From assembly GCA_017694275.1 (NCBI GenBank), contig JADINB010000140.1:1-12115 (forward strand): 12,115 nt of DNA. The letters are read 5' to 3'. The DNA comes from Candidatus Egerieousia excrementavium (GTDB lineage: Bacteria; Bacteroidota; Bacteroidia; Bacteroidales; UBA932). The notes under the pieces were generated by a model that was given only the letters and a program-made list of their open reading frames with translations, searched no databases and was not told where the DNA came from. The first letter of the stretch is position 1, and each line of letters starts with the position of its first letter. Positions 1 through 6,547 of this stretch are shown piece by piece. The translations under genes were made by a program, and so were the position numbers.

Positions 1-46
1 GATAACTTGAGGGTCTCGTGGGCTCGGAGATGTGTATAAGAGACAG
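1..46. other. Illumina Nextera adapter at contig end (artefact)
   Basis: Bases 13-46 match the 34-nt Nextera read-2 transposase adapter as I know it. Bases 28-46 are the 19-bp Tn5 mosaic end (AGATGTGTATAAGAGACAG), and bases 13-27 are the engineered GTCTCGTGGGCTCGG arm that does not occur in natural Tn5. The 12 bases before it start with GAT, as the P7 primer does just before its index, so they may be primer plus index, though the length does not fit a standard 8- or 10-base index exactly. The stretch is not biological. It replaces the 3' end of the glycosyltransferase gene, whose minus-strand frame runs open through the adapter to base 1. Confidence 0.96.
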
Positions 47-987
47 TCGTTTATGTTATATTTGTTCCGCTCAGAACTGTTTCTGTTTATCATCTCGGCT
101 ACAAATCCGGTAAGGAAAAGCAGAATACCTATAATCAGGGCCGCTATTGCGAGGTAAAAGAGTGGCTGGTCTGTAACAGGTCTGAATTTCAACCCCTTGG
201 CCTGTGTGGCAACTTTCTCTATTATAAGCCATAAAGAAATTATCGCTCCGGCAATGAAAGTGAAAGTGCCCATGAGCCCGAAAAGGTGCATCGGCCTCTT
301 TCCAAAACGGGTGAGGAACCAGAGTGTCATCAGGTCGAGAAAGCCGTTTATGAAACGGCTCATGCCGAACTTGCTCTTGCCGTATTTGCGCGGATGGTGC
401 CGCACCACCTTTTCAGTGATGTTGGTGAAGCCGGCATCCTTTGCCAGATATGGAATATACCGGTGCATGTCTGCATAGAGTTCTATACTCTTGACAACTT
501 CTGACTTATAGGCCTTGAGCCCGCAGTTCATGTCGTGCAGCCTGATTCCGGTAACCTTGCGGGCAGTGGCGTTGTACAGTTTCGACGGAAGGTTTTTGGA
601 GAGTCTGTTGTCATACCTTTTCTTTTTCCATCCGCTTACCAGGTCGTATCCCTCTTTTGCAATCATCTCGTAGAGGGCCGGAATTTCGTTTGGGTCGTCC
701 TGCAGGTCTGCATCCATGGTTATCACCACCTCTCCCCTGGTGGCTGCAAATCCGCAGTGCAGCGCCGGAGATTTTCCGTAGTTCCTGCGGAAACTGATTC
801 CCCTTATATGCTTGTCGGTTTGCGCCATCTCCTTGATGAGTGCCCATGAACCGTCTGTACTGCCGTCGTTAACCATTATAATCTCATATTCTATGCCCAT
901 CTTCCCTACAACGACGGTTATCCCCTCTACAAGTTCCCTGAGAGATTCCCTTTCATTATAAAGTGCAATTACAACCGACAGTTCCAT
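47..987 (-). CDS. Family 2 polyprenyl-phosphate-type glycosyltransferase, 3' end missing
   Basis: The minus frame from the ATG at 987 is open for 313 native codons and then runs into adapter, so the C-terminal end and stop are lost. Nothing is frameshifted. The N-terminal GT-A domain starts MELSVVIALYNE and shows VNDGSTDGS (residues 39-47), DADLQDDP (92-99) with the D92-x-D94 nucleotide-sugar/metal motif, and HDMNCGLKAY (151-160). Two hydrophobic segments follow at about 233-257 and 276-299. This layout is that of the GtrB/ArnC/DPM1-like group, which transfers a sugar from a nucleotide sugar to a polyprenyl phosphate at the cytoplasmic membrane for later use in envelope glycans. The sugar and lipid cannot be read from sequence. 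Family lengths near 310-330 suggest only a few residues are missing. It follows the DUF4199 gene by 5 nt and is presumably cotranscribed with it. Confidence 0.9.
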
Positions 988-992
988 CTGCT

Positions 993-1526
993 CTACCGTG
1001 TTAAGTCATTGAAAGGATTGGCCTTTTTTGTATAGTTGGCCACAATGGCCGATACTATGAGGCCGAACAGCGTATAGTAAACGAGGTTTGTAAAAAGACT
1101 TATCTGCGGAAGGTTGTCAAGTACCGGCATTATTGCCTCCATCTGCTCTTCTGTATATTGGGAACTCATGACGGAGAGGACTTGCGCCATCATTGTGTCT
1201 GTACTTTTTGAAAAGAGAACTGTCATGCTGAAATACTGCCAGCATGAGCAGACTATGGCAGAAAAGAGGGAGACAAGTGTGCCGTATGCAAATGAACTTT
1301 TATATGTTATGGTTTCAAATTTCATGGAGTAGAGCCTCATCAGCCAGTAGAGAAGCCAGATACACCCTCCGAACTTGGCTATCCACAGCGGAATCGTGGC
1401 AAAACTGCTCCACTTGGCATCTGATGGCAGCAGGTTTGTCACCAAAAGGTAGACTATCGTTACGGCAGAAAGTATAAGCCCGTCTGTGGCAGCGGATTTC
1501 CATTTATTGATATTTTCCATCTTCAT
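993..1526 (-). CDS. DUF4199 family inner-membrane protein
   Basis: I recognise this as a DUF4199 protein, a Bacteroidota family of unknown function. It would have four membrane segments at about residues 15-33, 43-66, 78-101 and 142-164. A charged soluble loop between the third and fourth (about 105-140) carries the SSQYTEEQMEAIMP stretch. There is no signal peptide and no catalytic motif. I chose the ATG at 1526 (177 aa). A GTG at 1541 in the same frame would lie upstream of the expected transcript start given the -7 box at 1550-1543. The ATG at 1520 (MENINKWK) is almost as likely. The glycosyltransferase starts 5 nt after its stop, so the pair probably form one transcript; a role in membrane or envelope glycan work is inference from that pairing only. 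Confidence 0.85.
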   Translation of the reverse strand: MKMENINKWKSAATDGLILSAVTIVYLLVTNLLPSDAKWSSFATIPLWIAKFGGCIWLLYWLMRLYSMKFETITYKSSFAYGTLVSLFSAIVCSCWQYFSMTVLFSKSTDTMMAQVLSVMSSQYTEEQMEAIMPVLDNLPQISLFTNLVYYTLFGLIVSAIVANYTKKANPFNDLTR

Positions 1527-1542
1527 TAAGTTAATTGTCACA

Positions 1543-1550
1543 CAAAGATA
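1543..1550 (-). promoter_or_regulatory. Promoter -7 box for DUF4199-glycosyltransferase
   Basis: Read on the minus strand, the bases are TATCTTTG, an exact fit to the Bacteroidota -7 consensus TAnnTTTG. No TTTG is present at the usual -33 distance. The expected transcript start, near 1536, leaves about 10 nt before the ATG at 1526. Confidence 0.6.
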
Positions 1551-1562
1551 CGCAAAAATTTG

Positions 1563-1570
1563 TACCTTTG
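1563..1570 (+). promoter_or_regulatory. Promoter -7 box for the thrS operon
   Basis: TACCTTTG is an exact TAnnTTTG box and is followed by CAC. The expected start near 1577 gives a leader of roughly 33 nt, too short for a T-box or other large leader structure. There is no good -33 TTTG; the nearest is ATTG at 1534-1537, about 25 nt upstream. The box also argues that thrS cannot start at the in-frame ATG at 1535. Confidence 0.6.
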
Positions 1571-1609
1571 CACGGTTTCAACCATGCATTATATTATTAT
1601 ACTGGATAT

Positions 1610-3550
1610 ATGATAAATATTACATTTCCCGACGGCAGTGTCCGTCAGTATGAAAAGGGAATAACCGCTCTCGAGATTGCGAGAGATTTGAGCCCGAGGC
1701 TTGCGGCCGAAGTTCTGGTTGCAGAGGTTTCCGGTGAGGTTTACGATTTGCAGAAGCCCATAGAGGCCGATGCGTCTGTCAGATTGCTGAAATGGGATGA
1801 CCCTGAGGGCAAGAAAACCTTCTGGCATTCATCTTCGCACCTTATGGCTGAGGCTCTGGAGGCTCTCTATCCTGGTGTGAAGTTCGGAATAGGCCCGGCA
1901 ATAGAGACAGGTTTCTATTATGACGTGGATCTTGGAGACAGGACTCTGACCGAGGCGGATCTCAGGAAAATTGAAGAGAAGATGATTGAACTTGCCCGCA
2001 GCAAGGAACACTTTGTGAGAAAAGAGGTTTCAAAGGCGCAGGCAATGCAGACATATACCGAAAAGGGCGATGAGTACAAGTGCGAACTTATAAACGATCT
2101 GCAGGACGGTACCATTACATTTTATACTAACGGCAACTTTACCGACCTGTGCAGCGGGCCCCATCTGCCAGACACCTCATTGATAAAGGCAGTGAAGCTG
2201 ACCTCCATTGCCGGTGCCTACTGGAGGGGCAACGAGCACAACAAGATGCTTACCCGTATCTATGGCGTAACATTCCCGCAGAAAAAACTGCTTGACGAGT
2301 ATCTGCAGATGCTGGAAGAGGCAAAAAAACGCGACCATAGGAAACTGGGCAAGGAACTGGAACTCTTTACCTTCTCCCAGAGAGTGGGGCAAGGGCTTCC
2401 GCTTTGGCTGCCGCGCGGTGCTGTCTTGCGCGAAAAACTTGAGAATTTCCTCAAAAGCGTACAGAAAAAGTACGGATATCTGCCTGTCATCACACCGCAT
2501 ATAGGGCAGAAAGAACTCTATGTTACATCTGGCCACTATGCAAAATACGGTGCGGATTCATTCAGGCCGATTACCACTCCGCAGGAGGGCGAGGAGTTCC
2601 TGCTCAAACCCATGAACTGCCCTCATCATTGCGAGATATACAAGTCAAAGCCCCGTTCCTACAAAGACCTTCCTCTCCGTTTTGCGGAGTTCGGTACGGT
2701 TTACAGATATGAGCAGAGCGGCGAACTTCACGGCCTTACAAGAGTCAGAGGCTTTACGCAGGACGATGCGCACCTTTTCGTGCGTCCAGACCAGCTCAAG
2801 GATGAGTTCTGCAAGGTGATAGACATAGTGCTCTATATCTTCAAGACCCTGAATTTCGACCAGTACACCGCACAGATTTCGCTTCGCGACCCCGACAACC
2901 GCGAGAAATATATCGGTTCCGACGAAAACTGGGAAAAGGCCGAGCAGGCAATTATCGAGGCGGCAAGGGAGAAAGGGCTCAAGACCGTGGTGGAATATGG
3001 AGAGGCAGCCTTCTACGGCCCCAAGCTCGATTTCATGGTCAAGGATGCCATTGGCAGGAAGTGGCAGCTGGGGACCATACAGGTAGACTACAACCTGCCC
3101 GAGAGGTTCGATCTTGAATATACGGGTGCCGATGACAAGAAATACAGACCTATAATGATACACCGTGCTCCGTTCGGCTCAATGGAGCGTTTCGTTGCGG
3201 TTCTGCTGGAACATACGGGAGGCAGGCTTCCCCTGTGGCTTGCTCCTGACCAGGTGGTGGTGCTCCCTGTAAGCGAAAAATACAACGATTATGCAAAAAA
3301 AGTTTGCAAATTGTTGGATAATTGCGATATTCGCGCCTCTGTTGACGACCGTAACGAGACAATAGGCAAGAGAATACGTGAAAACGAGTTGAAGAGAATG
3401 CCTTACCAGCTTGTCGTAGGTGAGAAAGAAATGGAGCAGAATGCGGTTTCGGTCAGAAAACAGGGAGGCGAAGATCTGGGTACAATGCAGGTAGATGCCT
3501 TTGCAGACCACATCAGGGCCGAGATAGAGAAACAACTGAGTAATAACTAA
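1610..3550 (+). CDS. thrS: Threonine--tRNA ligase
   Basis: Cytoplasmic class II synthetase that charges tRNA(Thr) with threonine. At 646 residues it matches the usual Bacteroidales length. It begins with a TGS domain (about 1-62). The editing (N2) domain carries H73 and H77 (HSSSH) and C181/H185 (CSGPH), the residues expected to clear mischarged serine. The catalytic core shows MNCPHH (335-340), GEVYRYE-like FGTVYRYEQSG, and RGFTQDDAH. The three zinc ligands expected from E. coli ThrRS are at C337, H388 and H518, and class II motif 3 is HRAPFGSMER. The anticodon-binding domain fills about 545-646. I chose the ATG at 1610 (MINITFPDGS), where the TGS domain starts; an in-frame ATG at 1535 would lie upstream of the promoter box. 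It leads the thrS-infC-rpmI-rplT cluster. Confidence 0.98.
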   Translation: MINITFPDGSVRQYEKGITALEIARDLSPRLAAEVLVAEVSGEVYDLQKPIEADASVRLLKWDDPEGKKTFWHSSSHLMAEALEALYPGVKFGIGPAIETGFYYDVDLGDRTLTEADLRKIEEKMIELARSKEHFVRKEVSKAQAMQTYTEKGDEYKCELINDLQDGTITFYTNGNFTDLCSGPHLPDTSLIKAVKLTSIAGAYWRGNEHNKMLTRIYGVTFPQKKLLDEYLQMLEEAKKRDHRKLGKELELFTFSQRVGQGLPLWLPRGAVLREKLENFLKSVQKKYGYLPVITPHIGQKELYVTSGHYAKYGADSFRPITTPQEGEEFLLKPMNCPHHCEIYKSKPRSYKDLPLRFAEFGTVYRYEQSGELHGLTRVRGFTQDDAHLFVRPDQLKDEFCKVIDIVLYIFKTLNFDQYTAQISLRDPDNREKYIGSDENWEKAEQAIIEAAREKGLKTVVEYGEAAFYGPKLDFMVKDAIGRKWQLGTIQVDYNLPERFDLEYTGADDKKYRPIMIHRAPFGSMERFVAVLLEHTGGRLPLWLAPDQVVVLPVSEKYNDYAKKVCKLLDNCDIRASVDDRNETIGKRIRENELKRMPYQLVVGEKEMEQNAVSVRKQGGEDLGTMQVDAFADHIRAEIEKQLSNN

Positions 3551-3562
3551 TATATAATATAT

Positions 3563-3578
3563 AGGAGGAATTCTTATC
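3563..3578 (+). promoter_or_regulatory. infC: Perfect Shine-Dalgarno and AUC start of infC
   Basis: AGGAGG at 3563-3568 sits 7 nt before ATC at 3576-3578. The infC frame opens after a stop at 3555-3557 and has no ATG, GTG or TTG until a GTG at 3735, which lies inside the conserved N-terminal domain. Initiation at a non-standard codon is therefore required. ATC has ideal spacing; an ATT at 3570-3572 is in frame but only 1 nt from the SD. No other gene in the window has an AGGAGG, although an AAAGG precedes lepB and an AGAGG precedes dtd. Confidence 0.8.
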
Positions 3579-4196
3579 GCAACACCTTTTAAACCCCGTC
3601 CGGGCGGCTTTGTAAAGAAAAACAATACATCATCGGCAGCGGACGCCAGGGATAACAGAACAAATAATGTTCAACGCAAAAAAGATGATGGCCTTAGGAT
3701 CAATGAAGAGATTAAGGCACCGCAAGTAAGGGTTGTGGGAGACAATGTTCCCGAGCAGGGGGTGTATCCTTTGAAGGAGGCGCTCAGGATGGCTGTAGAT
3801 CAGGAGTTGGACTTGGTTGAAATATCTCCGGGTGCAAATCCGCCGGTATGCAAGATTCTCGACTATCAGAAATTCCTGTACCAGCAGAAGAAAAAGGCCA
3901 AGGAGATGAAGGCCAATGCGAGCAAGGTTGTAATCAAGGAGATCCGTTTCGGTCCACAGACCGACGAGCACGATTTCCAGTTCAAGCTCAAGCATGCCAA
4001 GAGTTTCCTCTCCGACGGCGCCAAGGTAAAGGCCTATGTCTTTTTCAAGGGCCGTTCGATTCTCTTCTCCGAGCAGGGCGAACAGTTGCTGCTCAGATTT
4101 GCAGTCGAGCTTGAAGAGTATGGAAAGGCAGAGCAGATGCCTCGTCTGGAGGGAAAGAGGATGATTATGATGATTGCTCCGGTCAAGAAGAAATAA
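3576..4196 (+). CDS. infC: Translation initiation factor IF-3
   Basis: IF-3 binds the 30S subunit, keeps it apart from 50S and checks the start codon and initiator tRNA. From the ATC start the protein is 206 residues. An N-terminal extension of about 40 residues, rich in Lys, Arg, Asn and Ala, precedes the conserved domain beginning RINEEIKAPQ (41-50). The rest of the N domain includes LDLVEISPGANPPVCKILDY. A basic helical linker (about 97-115) and the C-terminal 30S-binding domain (KEIRFGPQTDEHDF onward) follow. Starting at the GTG at 3735 would delete the first strand of the N domain, so I reject that start. The gap to thrS is 25 nt and to rpmI 29 nt. In E. coli infC starts at AUU and IF-3 represses its own translation by rejecting that codon; AUC here suggests the same control, by inference. 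Confidence 0.95.
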   Translation: MATPFKPRPGGFVKKNNTSSAADARDNRTNNVQRKKDDGLRINEEIKAPQVRVVGDNVPEQGVYPLKEALRMAVDQELDLVEISPGANPPVCKILDYQKFLYQQKKKAKEMKANASKVVIKEIRFGPQTDEHDFQFKLKHAKSFLSDGAKVKAYVFFKGRSILFSEQGEQLLLRFAVELEEYGKAEQMPRLEGKRMIMMIAPVKKK

Positions 4197-4225
4197 CTTT
4201 TAATTAACCATAAAAATTTTAAGCA

Positions 4226-4420
4226 ATGCCAAAATTAAAGACCAATTCCGGTGCCAAAAAGCGTTTCGAGCTTACCGGATCGGGAAAAATCAAGAGAAAG
4301 CACGCTTTCAAAAGTCACATTCTGACTAAGAAAACAAAGAAACAGAAGAGAAACCTCACTCAGACCGGTCTTATTGCAAAGGTAGACCAGAAGAGGGTAA
4401 AATCTCTTATTTTAGCTTAA
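4226..4420 (+). CDS. rpmI: 50S ribosomal protein bL35
   Basis: A 64-residue, strongly basic protein starting MPKLKTNSGAKKRF, the conserved bL35 opening, followed by SGKIKRKHAFKSHIL and a Lys-rich tail. It sits in the 50S subunit. Its order between infC and rplT is conserved across bacteria. The start has no Shine-Dalgarno and lies after an A/T-rich stretch, as is usual in Bacteroidota. Confidence 0.98.
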   Translation: MPKLKTNSGAKKRFELTGSGKIKRKHAFKSHILTKKTKKQKRNLTQTGLIAKVDQKRVKSLILA

Positions 4421-4434
4421 ATTATTCGTTAACC

Positions 4435-4482
4435 GAATGCTCAGCAGAAAAAGTTTCTTAATGGAGTAGAACGCTGACATTC
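4435..4482 (+). promoter_or_regulatory. Bulged stem-loop in the rpmI-rplT gap, possible rplT leader
   Basis: GAATG-C-TCAGC (4435-4445) pairs with GCTGACATTC (4473-4482) in a 10-bp stem with a single bulged C4440. Inside it, AGAAA (4446-4450) pairs with TTTCT (4454-4458) around an AAG loop, and 14 unpaired bases (4459-4472) follow. The structure ends 15 nt before the rplT ATG. The 77-nt gap is about three times the other gaps in this cluster, except the promoter-bearing one after lepB. L20 autoregulation through RNA structures is known in Firmicutes and gammaproteobacteria; a Bacteroidota equivalent here is inference. Confidence 0.4.
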
Positions 4483-4497
4483 ACAAAATCTTAAATT

Positions 4498-4842
4498 ATG
4501 CCAAGATCAGTAAATTCGGTAGCATCCAGAGCTCGCCGCAAGAAAATTCTGAAACAGACGAAAGGTAATTTTTTGGCAAGGAAGAATGTTTGGACAGTTG
4601 CCAAGAATACTTATGAGAAAGGTCTTACATACGCCTACAGAGACCGTAAAACCAAAAAGAGAATGTTCCGCGCATTGTGGATTCAGAGAATCAACGCGGC
4701 AGCACGCCTTCACGGCATGAACTACTCGCAGTTCATGGGCAAGCTTGCAAAGAGCAACATAGGTCTCAACAGAAAAGTGCTTGCAGATTTGGCAATGAAC
4801 AATCCGCAGGCTTTCGAGGCAATTATAAATTCTGTCAAATAG
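4498..4842 (+). CDS. rplT: 50S ribosomal protein bL20
   Basis: A 114-residue basic protein beginning MPRSVNSVASRARRKKILKQ, with the typical long basic N-terminal helix and the globular C-terminal part (WIQRINAAARLHGMNYSQFM; LNRKVLADLA). bL20 binds 23S rRNA early and is needed for 50S assembly; in several bacteria it also represses its own operon. The gap before it holds a candidate RNA structure. lepB follows 23 nt after the stop. Confidence 0.98.
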   Translation: MPRSVNSVASRARRKKILKQTKGNFLARKNVWTVAKNTYEKGLTYAYRDRKTKKRMFRALWIQRINAAARLHGMNYSQFMGKLAKSNIGLNRKVLADLAMNNPQAFEAIINSVK

Positions 4843-4865
4843 TTGCATTTTAAAGGTCTTTCCCT

Positions 4866-6215
4866 TTGAAATCCGGATTCTTACATAACAAGTGGTTTAA
4901 GTTTGCCGTTTGGTCGCTCCTCTACCTTGCCTGGGTCGTATGGCTCGGCAACTACTGGTGGCTTCTGGGCGAAGCCGTTATTTTCGACCTCTACATAACA
5001 AGAAAGGTCAGATGGGCCTTCTGGAGAAAAAAGAGGGCCGACGGCAAGGTCAAGGCCTGGGTAGAGTGGGTAGACGCAATCGTATTCGCATTGGTGGCTG
5101 CAACATTCATAAGGATGTTCTTTATCGAGGCTTATACGATTCCGACAGGGTCCATGGAAAAGTCCCTGCTTGTGGGAGACTACCTTTTCGTAAGCAAGCT
5201 CAACTACGGTCCAAAAGTTCCACAGACACCGCTTTCATTCCCGTTGGTGCACAATGTCATGCCGATAGTCGGCGGCGAGTCGTACTCTACCGCAATCCAG
5301 AATGACTATCGCAGGCTCAAGGGGTTTGGAAAGGTAAAGAGAAACGATATCGTGGTTTTCGGATTTCCGAACGGAGACACAGTCCTCAAGGCATTGCCGC
5401 AAGACGACTATTACCAGATTGTCAGAATCAACGGCAACAACAGGGAGTACACGCAGCGCATGTACGGTCCTGTCATAGTCCGTCCCGACGATAAGAAAGA
5501 CAATTATGTCAAAAGGTGCGTGGCAATACCAGGAGACACGTTGAGGATAATTAACGGAACGGTTTATGTGAACGGAGTGCAGCAGCCTCAGTTCGACGGT
5601 ATCCAAAGTACATATACTGTCTATACGAACGGCTCTTCCATTAATCCGAAGATTCTGGAAAACATAGGTCTCGACTATGGAGAGCTCTATTTCGACTCCA
5701 CTCTTCCCGGTTATCCCGAGATGACACTTACAAAGAGCGAACTGGAGCAGATAGAAAAACTGCCTGTGGTAGTTGAAATCAGGGAGAACATAGACACATA
5801 CCCTCCCGATTATCCGGACTCATACATAACCCTCTTCCCTTTCAGTACAGATTTCAAGTGGACCCGCGACAATTACGGGCCGCTGTGGATTCCTGCAAGG
5901 GGGGCGACTGTAACCCTCTCGCTTGAGAATCTGCCGCTGTACAGGAGAATAATAACGGCATATGAAGACAATACTCTTGAAGTTGTTGACGGACAGATAA
6001 TAATCAACGGACAGCCTTGCAATGAGTATACTTTCAGGCAGGATTATTATTTCATGATGGGCGACAACCGGCACCATTCGTCGGATTCGCGCTACTGGGG
6101 TTTCGTTCCGGAAGACCATATCGTGGGGACACCTGTAATGATATGGCTCTCCATTGACAAGAACCGGTCATTCCCGTTCAATATCCGTTGGGGAAGAATC
6201 TTTGACCTTGTGTAA
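4866..6215 (+). CDS. lepB: Signal peptidase I (large Bacteroidota type)
   Basis: Membrane serine protease (S26) that removes signal peptides from exported proteins. It is 449 residues long, with two N-terminal membrane segments (about 11-42 and 70-90). The catalytic serine is S96 in PTGSMEKS, and the general base is lysine K216 in YVKRCVAIPGD. Box E is GDNRHHSSDSRYWGFVP from 399. About 175 residues separate the lysine box from box E, more than in E. coli LepB, which marks the enlarged Bacteroidota form. The start is TTG at 4866. It is the only standard start codon after the in-frame stop at 4851-4853 that keeps the first membrane segment. AAAGG (4852-4856) could pair with CCTTT (4863-4867) across the start. 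It is probably cotranscribed with rplT. Confidence 0.95.
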   Translation: MKSGFLHNKWFKFAVWSLLYLAWVVWLGNYWWLLGEAVIFDLYITRKVRWAFWRKKRADGKVKAWVEWVDAIVFALVAATFIRMFFIEAYTIPTGSMEKSLLVGDYLFVSKLNYGPKVPQTPLSFPLVHNVMPIVGGESYSTAIQNDYRRLKGFGKVKRNDIVVFGFPNGDTVLKALPQDDYYQIVRINGNNREYTQRMYGPVIVRPDDKKDNYVKRCVAIPGDTLRIINGTVYVNGVQQPQFDGIQSTYTVYTNGSSINPKILENIGLDYGELYFDSTLPGYPEMTLTKSELEQIEKLPVVVEIRENIDTYPPDYPDSYITLFPFSTDFKWTRDNYGPLWIPARGATVTLSLENLPLYRRIITAYEDNTLEVVDGQIIINGQPCNEYTFRQDYYFMMGDNRHHSSDSRYWGFVPEDHIVGTPVMIWLSIDKNRSFPFNIRWGRIFDLV

Positions 6216-6221
6216 AAAACA

Positions 6222-6253
6222 TTTGTATATTAGAAAAAAAAAAGTGATATTTG
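6222..6253 (+). promoter_or_regulatory. Promoter for rpmB-rpmG-DUF4295
   Basis: TTTG at 6222-6225, a 20-nt spacer, then GATATTTG at 6246-6253. This fits the Bacteroidota TTTG / TAnnTTTG promoter except for G in place of the first T. The predicted start near 6260 leaves a leader of about 33 nt before rpmB. Confidence 0.5.
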
Positions 6254-6292
6254 CAACCTCAAAAAATTGAATAGATAAAAAAACATTATATT

Positions 6293-6535
6293 ATGGCGAG
6301 AGTTTGTCAAATTACAGGAAAAAGAAGAATGATCGGAAACAATGTTTCCCATTCAAAGCGCCGTACAAAACGTGAATTTGCCCCTAACCTCAAAGTTAAG
6401 AGATTCTGGTCTGAAGAAGAGCAGAGATTCATAACCCTGAAGGTTTCGGCTGCAGGCATACGCAACATCTGCAAGAACGGCCTGGCTGCTTCTCTCAAGA
6501 AGGCAGAGGAAAAAGGAATTATAGAGTACGTATAA
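6293..6535 (+). CDS. rpmB: 50S ribosomal protein bL28
   Basis: An 80-residue basic protein with the bL28 signature MARVCQITGKRRMIGNNVSHS and the conserved LKVSAAGIRNICKNG segment. It is part of the 50S subunit near the E site and the P-site tRNA elbow. Only two cysteines (C5, C60) are present and neither forms a CxxC pair, so this is the zinc-free form. rpmG begins 12 nt after the stop. The order rpmB-rpmG-DUF4295 is typical of Bacteroidota. Confidence 0.98.
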   Translation: MARVCQITGKRRMIGNNVSHSKRRTKREFAPNLKVKRFWSEEEQRFITLKVSAAGIRNICKNGLAASLKKAEEKGIIEYV

Positions 6536-6547
6536 ATATATTGAGAT

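Noticed and set aside
28..46. Tn5-like transposon end
   Set aside because: The 19-bp mosaic end is joined to the engineered Nextera arm (13-27), not to natural IS50 sequence, so it is library adapter and not a mobile element.
197..849. Plus-strand open frames (197-478, 286-504, 535-849)
   Set aside because: They lie antisense to the intact glycosyltransferase frame, match no family I know, and have shadow-like composition.
1535..1609. Longer thrS from an ATG at 1535
   Set aside because: The extra 25 residues precede the TGS domain, and the start would lie upstream of the -7 box at 1563-1570. The ATG at 1610 gives the family's usual length and opening.
3555..3580. Genuine frameshift or pseudogene at the 5' end of infC
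   Set aside because: The frame from ATC is uninterrupted and fully conserved from RINEEI. The lack of a standard start is well explained by the known use of rare starts in infC.
3735..3737. GTG at 3735 as the infC start
   Set aside because: It falls after RINEEIKAPQVRVV, cutting into the conserved N domain, and has no ribosome binding site. The upstream frame is open back to the AGGAGG.
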